15,549 bases of DNA, taken from an uncultured Acholeplasma sp. GTDB lineage: Bacteria > Bacillota_I > Bacilli_A > Acholeplasmatales > Acholeplasmataceae. This document shows, piece after piece, positions 1 to 7,054 of this stretch (positions are counted from its first letter, which is position 1; each line of letters begins with the position of its first letter). Both the position numbers and the translations under genes were made by a program. Location of the stretch: the NCBI GenBank assembly GCA_937934685.1, contig CALGYU010000022.1, positions 1 to 15,549 of the forward strand. The letters run 5' to 3'. The notes beneath the pieces are model-generated. The model had not been told where the DNA came from. It saw nothing but the letters and a program-made list of their open reading frames with translations, and did not search any database.

Positions 1-1
1 A

Positions 2-125
2 GAATATAGTTTTTATAGTAGTTATTTAAAAGAAAAAATTCAAGTAATATGTAAGCGTAATGAAAGATGTCATACGAGAAGCGATTAATATTTATAATGA
101 ATTATTAACTACTGAAGTGAAATAA
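2..125 (+). pseudogene. Possible gene remnant or 3' end of an upstream gene
   Basis: Two short open stretches lie in neighbouring frames before a strong terminator. One is open from the window edge to a TAA at 86-88. The other starts with ATG at 60-62 and runs 21 codons to TAA at 123-125, with a helical-looking tail (MKDVIREAINIYNELL). Together they look like the end of one protein interrupted by a frameshift near 50-60, or the true end of a gene whose body lies outside the window. I recognise no family. The ATG at 60 has no clear ribosome-binding site, so a free-standing 21-residue gene is unlikely. Confidence 0.25.
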
Positions 126-146
126 AAAATGTTGAAATAATAAAAG

Positions 147-190
147 AAAGATGTTATTAGGATATTTTAACCCCTAACAACATCTTTTTT
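147..190 (+). terminator. Rho-independent terminator
   Basis: A long stem pairs 147-161 with 173-187 with one mismatch, closed by an 11-base loop and followed by a run of T. It ends whatever transcript enters from the left and separates it from the dehydrogenase gene. Confidence 0.85.
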
Positions 191-253
191 ACTATATTCA
201 TAACCTAAAAAACACATTATCAAGCATAAAACCAACATCCAATCATAAATGCC

Positions 254-284
254 TTATAATATAATATATATTATAAATAGGGGG
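254..284 (+). promoter_or_regulatory. Dehydrogenase promoter region with a perfect palindrome, and RBS
   Basis: TATAAT at 255-260 is a good -10 box; no convincing -35 box lies upstream. The -10 is embedded in a perfect inverted repeat, TTATAATATA (254-263) and TATATTATAA (267-276), separated by 3 bases. This could be a repressor operator or chance in A/T-rich DNA. The RBS AGGGGG (279-284) sits 7 bases before the ATG at 292. Confidence 0.5.
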
Positions 285-291
285 AAAAATA

Positions 292-1089
292 ATGAAAAAA
301 CTATTCATTATAACCGGAGCAACAGGTGGCATGGGTTATGAAGTAGCCAAGCACTTTTCTAAAGATGCTCATTTATTACTATTAGATATCTCATTGGATA
401 AACTCAATGAAGTTAAAAAAGAATTAGGAGAAAACATCGATGTCATCAAGTTTGATATCACTAACCAAGAAAATATCAATCAAGTCATCTCATATGTAGA
501 AAACAAAGGAGGCTTTGATAGCTTACTCCACTTTGCTGGTGTCAGTGAATCATTAGGAAACTCAGAGCTTATCTATAAAATCAATTTAATTGGAACCAAA
601 CAATTACTAGACGCCTTATACCCATATATTCATTCAAATGGGGTCATCATCAACACATCATCTATGACCGCTCATTTAACACCAGTTAAACCTGAAATTC
701 TAGAACTTGTTTCAAACCCACTTGATCAAAACTTCTTAACAAACATCTTACCTTTAACACAAACAACCACTCAAGCATATGGTTGGAGTAAAAGAGGGGT
801 TGTTGCGTTAACCAACAAGGAAGTTTCAAAATGGGGTGAAAAACATGCACGTATTTTATCTATTTCACCAGGAGCAATCAAAACACCAATGGTTGAACTA
901 GAAATGGAAAAAAATAGTGATGCAATCAATCAACTCATCGCAGTAACACCAATGAAAAGAATGGGTCTACCATCTGATATCGTTAACTTAGTTGATTTTT
1001 TAATAAGCGATAAAGCAAGTTTTATTACAGGCATAGACATCCTTATCGATGGTGGTGCAACAGAAGTTTTTAAAAAATACCAATCATAA
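292..1089 (+). CDS. Short-chain dehydrogenase/reductase (SDR)
   Basis: A 265-residue classical SDR, an NAD(P)-dependent oxidoreductase of the cytoplasm. The Rossmann dinucleotide motif TGATGGMG is at 8-15. Asp32 at the end of the second strand suggests NAD(H) rather than NADP(H) preference. FAG at 81-83 replaces the usual NAG, the catalytic Ser lies in NTSS (121-124), and the YxxxK pair is Tyr163/Lys167. The C-terminus has the family's typical TGIDILIDGG. The stretch between the catalytic Ser and Tyr is about 39 residues, far longer than the usual 12-13; such insertions occur in the 3-alpha-hydroxysteroid dehydrogenase/carbonyl reductase branch, so that is the closest subgroup I can suggest. 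The substrate cannot be told. It is a single gene with its own promoter and terminator. Confidence 0.9.
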   Translation: MKKLFIITGATGGMGYEVAKHFSKDAHLLLLDISLDKLNEVKKELGENIDVIKFDITNQENINQVISYVENKGGFDSLLHFAGVSESLGNSELIYKINLIGTKQLLDALYPYIHSNGVIINTSSMTAHLTPVKPEILELVSNPLDQNFLTNILPLTQTTTQAYGWSKRGVVALTNKEVSKWGEKHARILSISPGAIKTPMVELEMEKNSDAINQLIAVTPMKRMGLPSDIVNLVDFLISDKASFITGIDILIDGGATEVFKKYQS

Positions 1090-1112
1090 GAGGGAATACT
1101 CCCTCTTTTTTT
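1088..1112 (+). terminator. Terminator of the dehydrogenase gene
   Basis: An 8-bp stem pairs 1088-1095 with 1100-1107 around a 4-base loop, followed by T's. It begins at the last bases of the stop codon. Confidence 0.85.
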
Positions 1113-1113
1113 C

Positions 1114-1140
1114 ATAAAAAAAAGAGGATATCATCCTCTT
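1114..1140 (-). terminator. Terminator of rnhC
   Basis: On the minus strand, an 8-bp stem (1133-1140 with 1122-1129, 3-base loop) is followed by a run of T (A's at 1116-1123 on the plus strand). The stem overlaps the rnhC stop codon. It faces the dehydrogenase terminator, so the two convergent genes are insulated by adjacent hairpins. Confidence 0.85.
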
Positions 1141-1993
1141 AATCTAAAAGTCTTGTAACGTTTTTAAAATTACACTTAGCTACCTTAACTAAAAAATCAT
1201 TCCCATTGTCACTAGCAAGACTTTCTAATTGATCATCAACTTCCTTAGATGCACCAAGTTTTAATCTCATACCTAGTTTTTTACTCATCTTATGCATTTC
1301 AACAAAGAAAGCATATTTAGCAATAATAGAAGCAGCAATCACACTGATATGACTATCTTCATCCTTGGGTTGAAAATCAATGTCTCTATAAACCAGTTTT
1401 TCCTCTTTCAAATAATTAAAGTAATTATTTGAAGTACAAAACTGATCAACAATCACAGGAACAGTCTTATCTACCTTAGCGGTTGTTTTAATGATCATAT
1501 GATTATGTAAAAAAGCTTTAATTCTATTCAAATTATACCCTTGATTCACCAACTCATTATATTTAAATGGTTTTAAAATAACCAAAGAGTGAGTAATTCT
1601 TTTAGCAATGACTGGCGCAATTTGAATCAATCTTTTAGTAGTTACTAACCTAGAGTCTCTAATCCCTAAAGATTCTAAAAACTCAATGTCATCTAGTGAA
1701 ACAAAAGTAGAACAAACAACAACAGGACCAAAAACATCTTGTGTCCCTACCTCATCTGAACCAATAGCCTCATAATCTTTAATATCTAAAATATTTTTAA
1801 TCAAAATCAATTGACTATTAATCTCTTCGCCTTCTAATACCGTTTTTCCTGACTTATAAGCAGTAATGGTATTAAAATTATGCTCAATCACAAATAAGAT
1901 ATCATCAACGTTTTCTTCTACAACAAACGTTGCAAAAGAATGTTTTAACTGATTTAGTTGAGACTCGTTTAATTTCATTGTATAATATTTCAT
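1139..1993 (-). CDS. rnhC: Ribonuclease HIII
   Basis: Endonuclease that cuts the RNA strand of RNA-DNA hybrids. The 284-residue protein has an N-terminal TBP-like substrate-binding domain (about 1-70) and an RNase H fold catalytic domain. IGSDEVG gives Asp80/Glu81, VDQF gives Asp183, and Asp213 lies in DEDSH before the family's AASIIA helix. The Asp183-Asp213 spacing of 30 equals that of the D202/D232 pair in the Geobacillus enzyme. I chose the ATG at 1993 because GAGGTG lies 6 bases before it. The ATG at 2014 is rejected: it has no RBS and overlaps the likely -10 box. The gene is divergent from mutS2, as rnhC and mutS2 are often neighbours in Firmicutes. Confidence 0.93.
   Translation of the reverse strand: MKYYTMKLNESQLNQLKHSFATFVVEENVDDILFVIEHNFNTITAYKSGKTVLEGEEINSQLILIKNILDIKDYEAIGSDEVGTQDVFGPVVVCSTFVSLDDIEFLESLGIRDSRLVTTKRLIQIAPVIAKRITHSLVILKPFKYNELVNQGYNLNRIKAFLHNHMIIKTTAKVDKTVPVIVDQFCTSNNYFNYLKEEKLVYRDIDFQPKDEDSHISVIAASIIAKYAFFVEMHKMSKKLGMRLKLGASKEVDDQLESLASDNGNDFLVKVAKCNFKNVTRLLD
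1958..1986 (+). promoter_or_regulatory. mutS2 promoter, inside the rnhC coding region
   Basis: TTGAGA (1958-1963), a 17-base spacer and TATAAT (1981-1986) make a near-consensus vegetative promoter. The expected start near 1993 leaves a leader of about 57 nt. The element lies within the first codons of rnhC on the opposite strand. Confidence 0.65.
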
Positions 1994-2012
1994 GGGCAAC
2001 ACCTCACAATTC

Positions 2013-2021
2013 ATTATACCA
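2013..2021 (-). promoter_or_regulatory. rnhC promoter (extended -10)
   Basis: Read on the minus strand, TGG followed by TATAAT (2018 down to 2013) is an extended -10 element; no good -35 is seen. The expected transcript start is near 2006, about 13 bases before the chosen ATG and just upstream of its GAGGTG. Confidence 0.55.
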
Positions 2022-2049
2022 TAAAAAATATAAAAAGGGGGCGATTAGA

Positions 2050-4359
2050 GTGGGCTTTGATTTAAAGACTTTAGAATACCAACATATCTTAAATAAAGTT
2101 AATCAACATGTCTATACACAAACCGCATCAAATATCGTCATGAATCTAAAACCTTATACAAACTATCAAACCATCAAAGAAGAGCTTTTAAAAACCGATG
2201 AACTTAGCAAACTGATTATGGCATATGGTAAAACACCACTTGTTTCTGATTTTGATATTTACGATATCCTAAAAAAAGCAAAACAAACCGGTTTTTTAAG
2301 CTTAGAAGATGTTTTAATGATCAGACTATACCTAAACCTAGAAGATGAAATGAGAACCTATTTTCAAAAGGTTAAAGAAAAGAAAAACTATCAAACCATA
2401 GAACCATATTTTGAACTAACCAAACATCATAAACTACTAGAAACGTTAGAAGAATATATAGATGATAAAGGACTTATTAAAGATCAAGCAACCAAAGAAC
2501 TTTATGGTATTAGAAAAACCATTAAAAAAAGCTTAGAAAAATTAAATGAAGTGCTTTCTAAAATCGTTACAAAATATAGCGCCTATTTAAATGAAAACAT
2601 GGTTGTCCTACGAAATGGTAGATATTGTATTGGTGTTAAAGACACTTATAAAAATAAAGTTAACGGTATTGTTCATGATATTTCACAAAGTAAACAAACA
2701 GTCTACATCGAACCAGAAGATATTAGACAAATTACTGCCAACATTGAACACCAAAAAAACTTAGAACTACAAGAACTTAACCGTATCTTAATGATCATCA
2801 CAGAAAAAATATTAACTTATGAAGAAACCATTTCATCTAATCTAGACTTACTAACTTATCTAGATTTCATCAATGCTAAAGCAACCTATGCTATAAAAAT
2901 AGATGCCAGAATGCCAAAAATTAATCAAACACAAAAAATTGAATTAATAAATGCCAGACATCCTTTACTTGATCCAAACAAAGTAGTCCCACTTAATTTA
3001 TCACTAGATAAAAATAAACCCATCATTTTAATTACAGGACCAAACACCGGAGGGAAAACCGTTGTTTTAAAAACCGTAGGATTATTAACCGTGATGATGC
3101 AATCAGGCCTACTCATACCTGCCAATGAACAAAGTAACTTAAATATCTATGATAAAGTGTTTGCAGACATTGGTGATGAACAATCCATCGAGCAATCTTT
3201 ATCCACCTTTTCTTCCCATTTAGTTAAATTAAAACAAATGATAGAAACATTAAACGAAAATCAGTTGTTACTCATCGATGAAATTGGTACCGGAACAGAT
3301 CCAAACGAAGGAACATCACTTGCTATAGCGCTCATCAATGAAATCAAAAAACATCAGATCAGTATGCTTGTTACAACACACTATTCAGAATTAAAACAAT
3401 ATAGCTTTGAACATAAAGAAATCATGCCGGCAAGCATGATGTTTGACCATGAAACCCTAAAACCCCTTTATAAACTACAAATGGGTATTAGTGGTTCATC
3501 AAATGCCTTACTCATTGCACAAAGCTTAGGATTAAAACAAAGTGTCATTGATGATGCTAAAATGTTGAGTCAAAAATATGAATCTGATTTAACTAAAATT
3601 ATTGAAAGACTCAATGAAGAGAAAAAACAATTAGAAGATGAAAAAAACAATTTAGAAATAGCCAAAGAAAAAGCTTTAGAAACTCAAGAACTATATGAAT
3701 CAGAACTAAGGTTCCAAAAAGAAAGTTTTGAAAAAGAACTTTTTAAAATTAAAAACAAAGAAGAACTCAAATGGAAAAAGCTTCAAGAAGAAGCCAAAAA
3801 CTTAATTGAAGAACTCAAAGAAAAAGATCGACTCACACAACCAGAACTAGCAAAAGCTAAACACCAAATCAATAAAGAAGTCTTACAAACCAAAGTAACA
3901 AACACAGAGACCATCCACCCAGGAGATACGGTCTTAATTAAATCCTATGGTCAAACAGGAACCGTCAAACAAATTAAAAACAAAAAATATTTAGTAACCT
4001 TTGGACAGTTTGAATTAGAGTTTTCTAAAAACGATTTAGAACTAGAAAGAAAAAAAGAAATCAAAAAAGAAACCAAACCTAAAAAAAGCTTTTCAGGAAC
4101 AACGCCTAATAAAAACGCCTCTCTAGAATTAGATTTAAGAGGCTTTAGATATGAAGATGTGGCAGAAGCTATGGAACAAGCTATGGACAGGGCTTATTTA
4201 GCAAATATGCCTTATTTAAGAGTCATCCACGGGTTTGGAACAGGGGCTGTAAGAAAAGCAGTTTACGAATATTTAAAAACCTCTCCCTATGTTTCATCTT
4301 ATCGATATGGCCAAGAAGGCGAAGGTTTAAACGGTGTTACGGTTGTTACATTAAAATAA
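2050..4359 (+). CDS. mutS2: MutS2 ATPase/Smr endonuclease
   Basis: MutS-family ATPase without the mismatch-recognition domain. In Bacillus subtilis the homologue acts on collided ribosomes; in other species it limits recombination. Which role applies here is not visible. The protein is 769 residues (B. subtilis about 785): N-terminal lever/clamp region, Walker A GPNTGGKT at 330-337, Walker B with Asp410/Glu411 (LLLIDEIGTG), a Lys/Glu-rich coiled coil at about 515-640, a KOW-like stretch (GDTVLIKSYGQTG), and a C-terminal Smr domain from about 692 with LDLRG and HGFGTG (727-732). The start is GTG at 2050, 8 bases after GGGGG. The ATG at 1930 is in frame but lies inside rnhC and upstream of the likely promoter. 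Confidence 0.93.
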   Translation: MGFDLKTLEYQHILNKVNQHVYTQTASNIVMNLKPYTNYQTIKEELLKTDELSKLIMAYGKTPLVSDFDIYDILKKAKQTGFLSLEDVLMIRLYLNLEDEMRTYFQKVKEKKNYQTIEPYFELTKHHKLLETLEEYIDDKGLIKDQATKELYGIRKTIKKSLEKLNEVLSKIVTKYSAYLNENMVVLRNGRYCIGVKDTYKNKVNGIVHDISQSKQTVYIEPEDIRQITANIEHQKNLELQELNRILMIITEKILTYEETISSNLDLLTYLDFINAKATYAIKIDARMPKINQTQKIELINARHPLLDPNKVVPLNLSLDKNKPIILITGPNTGGKTVVLKTVGLLTVMMQSGLLIPANEQSNLNIYDKVFADIGDEQSIEQSLSTFSSHLVKLKQMIETLNENQLLLIDEIGTGTDPNEGTSLAIALINEIKKHQISMLVTTHYSELKQYSFEHKEIMPASMMFDHETLKPLYKLQMGISGSSNALLIAQSLGLKQSVIDDAKMLSQKYESDLTKIIERLNEEKKQLEDEKNNLEIAKEKALETQELYESELRFQKESFEKELFKIKNKEELKWKKLQEEAKNLIEELKEKDRLTQPELAKAKHQINKEVLQTKVTNTETIHPGDTVLIKSYGQTGTVKQIKNKKYLVTFGQFELEFSKNDLELERKKEIKKETKPKKSFSGTTPNKNASLELDLRGFRYEDVAEAMEQAMDRAYLANMPYLRVIHGFGTGAVRKAVYEYLKTSPYVSSYRYGQEGEGLNGVTVVTLK

Positions 4360-4391
4360 GCGTTACGGTTGAAATATAACATTAAAAGACC
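4336..4391 (+). repeat. Imperfect tandem duplication of the mutS2 3' end
   Basis: GTTACGGTTG occurs at 4336-4345 (last codons of mutS2) and again at 4362-4371 after the stop. ACATTAAAA follows both copies (4348-4356 and 4379-4387). The second copy carries extra bases between the two blocks. This looks like an old tandem duplication of about 26 bp that has since decayed. Confidence 0.65.
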
Positions 4392-4397
4392 TATAAT
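4369..4397 (+). promoter_or_regulatory. trxA promoter
   Basis: TTGAAA (4369-4374), a 17-base spacer and TATAAT (4392-4397). The expected start is near 4404. The first bases of the -35 box are the end of the duplicated GTTACGGTTG block. Confidence 0.7.
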
Positions 4398-4430
4398 CAA
4401 GATAGATAATAATTATAAGGAGGCGCCAAG

Positions 4431-4739
4431 ATGATCGAATATCGCGGTGAAGATTATTCAGAAGTAGTTAATAGTAAAGGTTTAGTATTGGTTGACTACT
4501 TTGCAACATGGTGTGGACCATGTAAAATGTTAATGCCAGTATTAGAAGAATTAAGTAAAGAATTAGATGATGTAAATATCTATAAAGTAGATATTGACCA
4601 ACATCGTCCACTAGCAGTTGAAAGCCAAATTAGAAGCGTACCAACACTTATCTTATATAAAGATGGTGTAGAGGTTGCACGTCAAAGCGGATATCAACCA
4701 CGTGAAAAATTAGTTGCGTGGATGGATGAACACAAATAA
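4431..4739 (+). CDS. trxA: Thioredoxin
   Basis: Small cytoplasmic protein-disulfide reductant, normally recycled by NADPH-dependent thioredoxin reductase. The 102-residue length is typical. The redox motif WCGPC spans 27-31, with catalytic Cys28 and Cys31. The cis-proline that packs against it is Pro71 (RSVPTLILYKDG). The beta-alpha order of the thioredoxin fold is complete, with no signal peptide or membrane anchor. The start ATG lies 7 bases after a perfect AAGGAGG (4417-4423), the strongest RBS in the window, which suggests high expression. It has its own promoter and terminator. Confidence 0.96.
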   Translation: MIEYRGEDYSEVVNSKGLVLVDYFATWCGPCKMLMPVLEELSKELDDVNIYKVDIDQHRPLAVESQIRSVPTLILYKDGVEVARQSGYQPREKLVAWMDEHK

Positions 4740-4760
4740 TTTTTAAAAATTCTAACCAAG

Positions 4761-4787
4761 AAAACTCAGGGCAACTGAGTTTTTTTA
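4761..4787 (+). terminator. Terminator of trxA
   Basis: A 9-bp stem pairs 4761-4769 with 4775-4783 around a 5-base loop, followed by a T run. Confidence 0.88.
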
Positions 4788-4797
4788 TTTATCATCT

Positions 4798-4807
4798 ATG
4801 ATATAAT
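4798..4807 (+). promoter_or_regulatory. truB-ribF promoter (extended -10)
   Basis: TGA then TATAAT (4802-4807) forms an extended -10; the -35 position falls in the T run of the trxA terminator and matches poorly. The predicted start near 4814 would fall at the RBS, leaving almost no leader. Confidence 0.45.
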
Positions 4808-4823
4808 ATAAAAGGTGAAGTAT

Positions 4824-5675
4824 ATGAGCGGAATTTTTTTAATCAATAAAGAAAAAGGAATGACATCATTTGATGTGATTTATCAATTAAGAAAAAAATT
4901 TAACATCAAAAAAATCGGACATACTGGAACACTAGACCCTTTTGCAACCGGTCTTTTAATCGTATGCTTCAATAAAGCAACCAAACTTTCTTTCTTATTT
5001 GAAGATTTAGATAAAGCATATGAAGGCAAAATGATTTTTGATTACTTATATGATACGTATGATGTGACAGGTAAGATAGTTGATGAAAAAAAGACAATCA
5101 TTACACAAGATCAACTAACTCAAGGCATATCTAAATATCACCAAACATCTTATGAACAAATACCACCTATGTACTCTGCAATCAAAATTAATGGTCAAAA
5201 AATGTATGAACTTGCCAGAAAAGGCATAAACCTAGATTTACCAGGCAGATTAGTAGAAATCAAAGAATTTAAAGCATTAACGCCTTTATCAAACAATGAA
5301 TTTGACTTTTATGCCCATGTTTCTAAGGGCACATACATCAGAAGTCTAGCCTATGATTTAGGCATGGCCTTAAACACTTATGGGGCCTTAAAAACTTTAA
5401 ATAGAACTCAAATAGGTGACTTTTCGATTAAAGATGCTAAAACTATAGAAGAAATTCAATTATCTGATCTAATAACAGATCTTCAAATATTTAAACACTA
5501 TCCAAAAGTAGTCTTAAACGATTATTTAATTAGACTAGTGAAAAATGGTGTGTACCTAGATCAACGACAAACCAATCTTTCAGAAAGATTTGTCGTGACA
5601 GATGAAAAAGAAACATTCATAGCTGTATATGAACCAACAGAAAATCAAACATATAAACCAATTTACTTTTTTTAA
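4824..5675 (+). CDS. truB: tRNA pseudouridine-55 synthase
   Basis: Converts U55 in the T-loop of tRNAs to pseudouridine. The 283-residue protein has the catalytic block GHTGTLDPFATGLL with nucleophile Asp38, then the family's IPPMYSAIKINGQKMYELAR and GTYIRSLAYDLG segments. It is shorter than the E. coli enzyme (about 314), with a reduced C-terminal region. I chose ATG at 4824 because AGGTG ends 6 bases before it and because family members begin with a short lead into the G-I-(L/F) strand; the GTG at 4815 is part of that RBS. ribF starts 10 bases after the stop, so the two are almost surely one operon, as in Bacillus. Confidence 0.95.
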   Translation: MSGIFLINKEKGMTSFDVIYQLRKKFNIKKIGHTGTLDPFATGLLIVCFNKATKLSFLFEDLDKAYEGKMIFDYLYDTYDVTGKIVDEKKTIITQDQLTQGISKYHQTSYEQIPPMYSAIKINGQKMYELARKGINLDLPGRLVEIKEFKALTPLSNNEFDFYAHVSKGTYIRSLAYDLGMALNTYGALKTLNRTQIGDFSIKDAKTIEEIQLSDLITDLQIFKHYPKVVLNDYLIRLVKNGVYLDQRQTNLSERFVVTDEKETFIAVYEPTENQTYKPIYFF

Positions 5676-5685
5676 GGGAGATAAC

Positions 5686-6591
5686 ATGAAAATTATTAAA
5701 ACATTAAAACCAAACATAAAATTTATGACACCTTTAACCTTAGCGATTGGTAATTTTGATGGTATCCATTTGGGACATCAAAAAATGATTGAAACGGTTG
5801 TTTCATATAAAGATACCCAATCTGCTTTAATTACGTTTGACCCACATCCAGTAGATTTTTTTAAAAAAAGTAAAGAATCTCGCTTATATACCAAAAATGA
5901 TAAACTCATACAAATGGAAAAAATGGGCATAGATTATGTGTTTATGATCTCATTTAATCAAGAAGTGGCAAGCATCACCAAAGAAGAGTTCATTAAAATA
6001 CTAAAAGAACTTAATGTTAAACGCGTAGTTATTGGTAAAGATGCTAGATTTGGGCATAAAGGGGCAGGTACTTACCAAGACTTAGAAAAAACATTTGAGG
6101 TTGTTTTAATGCCTGATTTTATTAAAAATGGACAAAAAGTTTCAACAACCTATATTAAAGAATTACTAGATCAAGCCAAACTAAGTGAAGTTAAAGACAA
6201 CCTAGGACATTACTATCAAATTAAAGGCAAAGTAGAACATGGTGATAAAGTTGGAAGAACCATCGGTTTTCCAACAGCTAATATGGATTATGATCATTAC
6301 TACCTACCTAAAAATGGTGTTTATATTACCAAAGTCTTTATCGATAATAATTGGTATTACGGAACAACCAACCTTGGGAATAATCCTACTTTAAATCATA
6401 GTTTAAAGCCTAAATTAGAAACATTTATTCATGATTTTAAAGGAGATTTATACGATAAAGAAATCACTTTAGAGTTTCATAAATATATTAGACCAGAAAT
6501 AAAGTTTGACGATACTCAAACTTTAATCTCTCAAATAAATGATGATATAAATCAAACTATAACGTACAAAAATAAATTGAATGTGTTATAA
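5686..6591 (+). CDS. ribF: Bifunctional riboflavin kinase/FMN adenylyltransferase
   Basis: Makes FMN from riboflavin and ATP, then FAD from FMN and ATP. The protein is 301 residues. The N-terminal nucleotidyltransferase domain (about 1-175) has GNFDGIHLGH at 22-31 and a FGHKGAGT loop. The C-terminal kinase domain has the riboflavin/ATP-binding GRTIGFPTANM, then NGVYITKV, TNLGNNPT and the LETFIHDF strand that carries the catalytic Glu. The start at 5686 lies 5 bases after AAGGGAG (5674-5680), which overlaps the truB stop; the in-frame ATG at 5629 lies within truB and is rejected. The stop codon overlaps the -10 box of the next gene. Confidence 0.95.
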   Translation: MKIIKTLKPNIKFMTPLTLAIGNFDGIHLGHQKMIETVVSYKDTQSALITFDPHPVDFFKKSKESRLYTKNDKLIQMEKMGIDYVFMISFNQEVASITKEEFIKILKELNVKRVVIGKDARFGHKGAGTYQDLEKTFEVVLMPDFIKNGQKVSTTYIKELLDQAKLSEVKDNLGHYYQIKGKVEHGDKVGRTIGFPTANMDYDHYYLPKNGVYITKVFIDNNWYYGTTNLGNNPTLNHSLKPKLETFIHDFKGDLYDKEITLEFHKYIRPEIKFDDTQTLISQINDDINQTITYKNKLNVL

Positions 6592-6592
6592 T
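6584..6592 (+). promoter_or_regulatory. Promoter of the DarA-like gene (extended -10)
   Basis: TGT then TATAAT (6587-6592) is an extended -10 overlapping the ribF stop codon. No -35 box is apparent. No terminator separates ribF from this gene, so read-through expression is also likely. Confidence 0.5.
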
Positions 6593-6613
6593 ATAAAAAA
6601 AGAGGTGGATAAT

Positions 6614-6937
6614 ATGAAACTTATATTAGCAATCGTATCTAATGATGATGCAAACAAAGTCCAAAAGGGATTAGTTAAAGAAAAGTTCTTTGCTACAAGA
6701 CTAGCAACCAAAGGAAACTTTTTACGCGAAGGAAACGCAACTTTTATTATTGGTGTCAATGATGAAAAAGTGCCTGAAGTACTAGATATCATTGAAAAAC
6801 TAAGTAAGAGACGTTCTAAAATTGTTCCAAACACTATTGTAAATGAATTTGGAGCATTCTCATCTTTACCAATTGAAGTATCTGTTGGTGGAGCAACTGT
6901 ATTCATCTTAAACGTAGACCAATTCATCAAACTATAA
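6614..6937 (+). CDS. darA: Cyclic di-AMP receptor, DarA/PstA family
   Basis: Small PII-like signalling protein that binds cyclic di-AMP as a trimer; its downstream partner is not settled in the species studied. The 107 residues match B. subtilis DarA (109) nearly end to end: MKLILAIV start, the ligand-pocket segment LATKGNFLREGNATFIIGV (30-48), and the C-terminal VGGATVFIL with a final QF-rich tail. The large loop between strands is slightly shortened (KRRSKIVPNTIVNEF). The start ATG lies 5 bases after AGAGGTGG (6601-6608); an upstream in-frame ATG at 6581 lies in ribF and lacks an RBS. Its place between ribF and rpsO differs from B. subtilis, where rpsO follows ribF directly. Confidence 0.92.
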   Translation: MKLILAIVSNDDANKVQKGLVKEKFFATRLATKGNFLREGNATFIIGVNDEKVPEVLDIIEKLSKRRSKIVPNTIVNEFGAFSSLPIEVSVGGATVFILNVDQFIKL

Positions 6938-6951
6938 GACAATACTTTATC

Positions 6952-6979
6952 TTGACTTATTGTTTATTTATGGTAAAAT
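6952..6979 (+). promoter_or_regulatory. rpsO promoter
   Basis: TTGACT (6952-6957), a 16-base spacer and TAAAAT (6974-6979), with TGG just before the -10. The expected start is near 6986. Confidence 0.7.
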
Positions 6980-6986
6980 ATTGATT

Positions 6987-7040
6987 GTCGTTAACGAGGA
7001 TTATATGTCGCCAATATATAAATCTTTAGTTAAACGAGAC
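6987..7040 (+). promoter_or_regulatory. Structured rpsO leader, possible S15 autoregulatory site
   Basis: The leader folds by eye into one long imperfect hairpin. GTCGTTAAC (6987-6995) pairs, with bulges, with GTTAAACGAGAC (7029-7040); inside it GATTATAT pairs with ATATATAAATC. It starts at the predicted transcript end and finishes just before the RBS GGAGG (7043-7047). Leaders of rpsO in several bacteria bind free S15 to shut off translation; assigning that role here is inference. Confidence 0.45.
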
Positions 7041-7054
7041 ATGGAGGAATAATT

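Noticed and set aside
930..1115. 61-codon minus-strand frame at the end of the dehydrogenase gene
   Set aside because: It would have to be transcribed from inside the plus-strand terminator and overlaps conserved SDR residues in antisense.
2925..3125. 66-codon minus-strand frame inside mutS2
   Set aside because: It is antisense to the Walker A region of MutS2, with no promoter or RBS.
2050..4359. MutS mismatch-repair protein
   Set aside because: The protein lacks the N-terminal mismatch-recognition domain and ends in an Smr domain, which defines MutS2.
6586..6942. 118-codon open frame on the minus strand over the DarA-like gene
   Set aside because: It mirrors a clearly homologous plus-strand gene almost base for base, has no RBS or promoter of its own, and its Ser/Thr/Leu-rich product is what an antisense frame of A/T-rich coding DNA gives.
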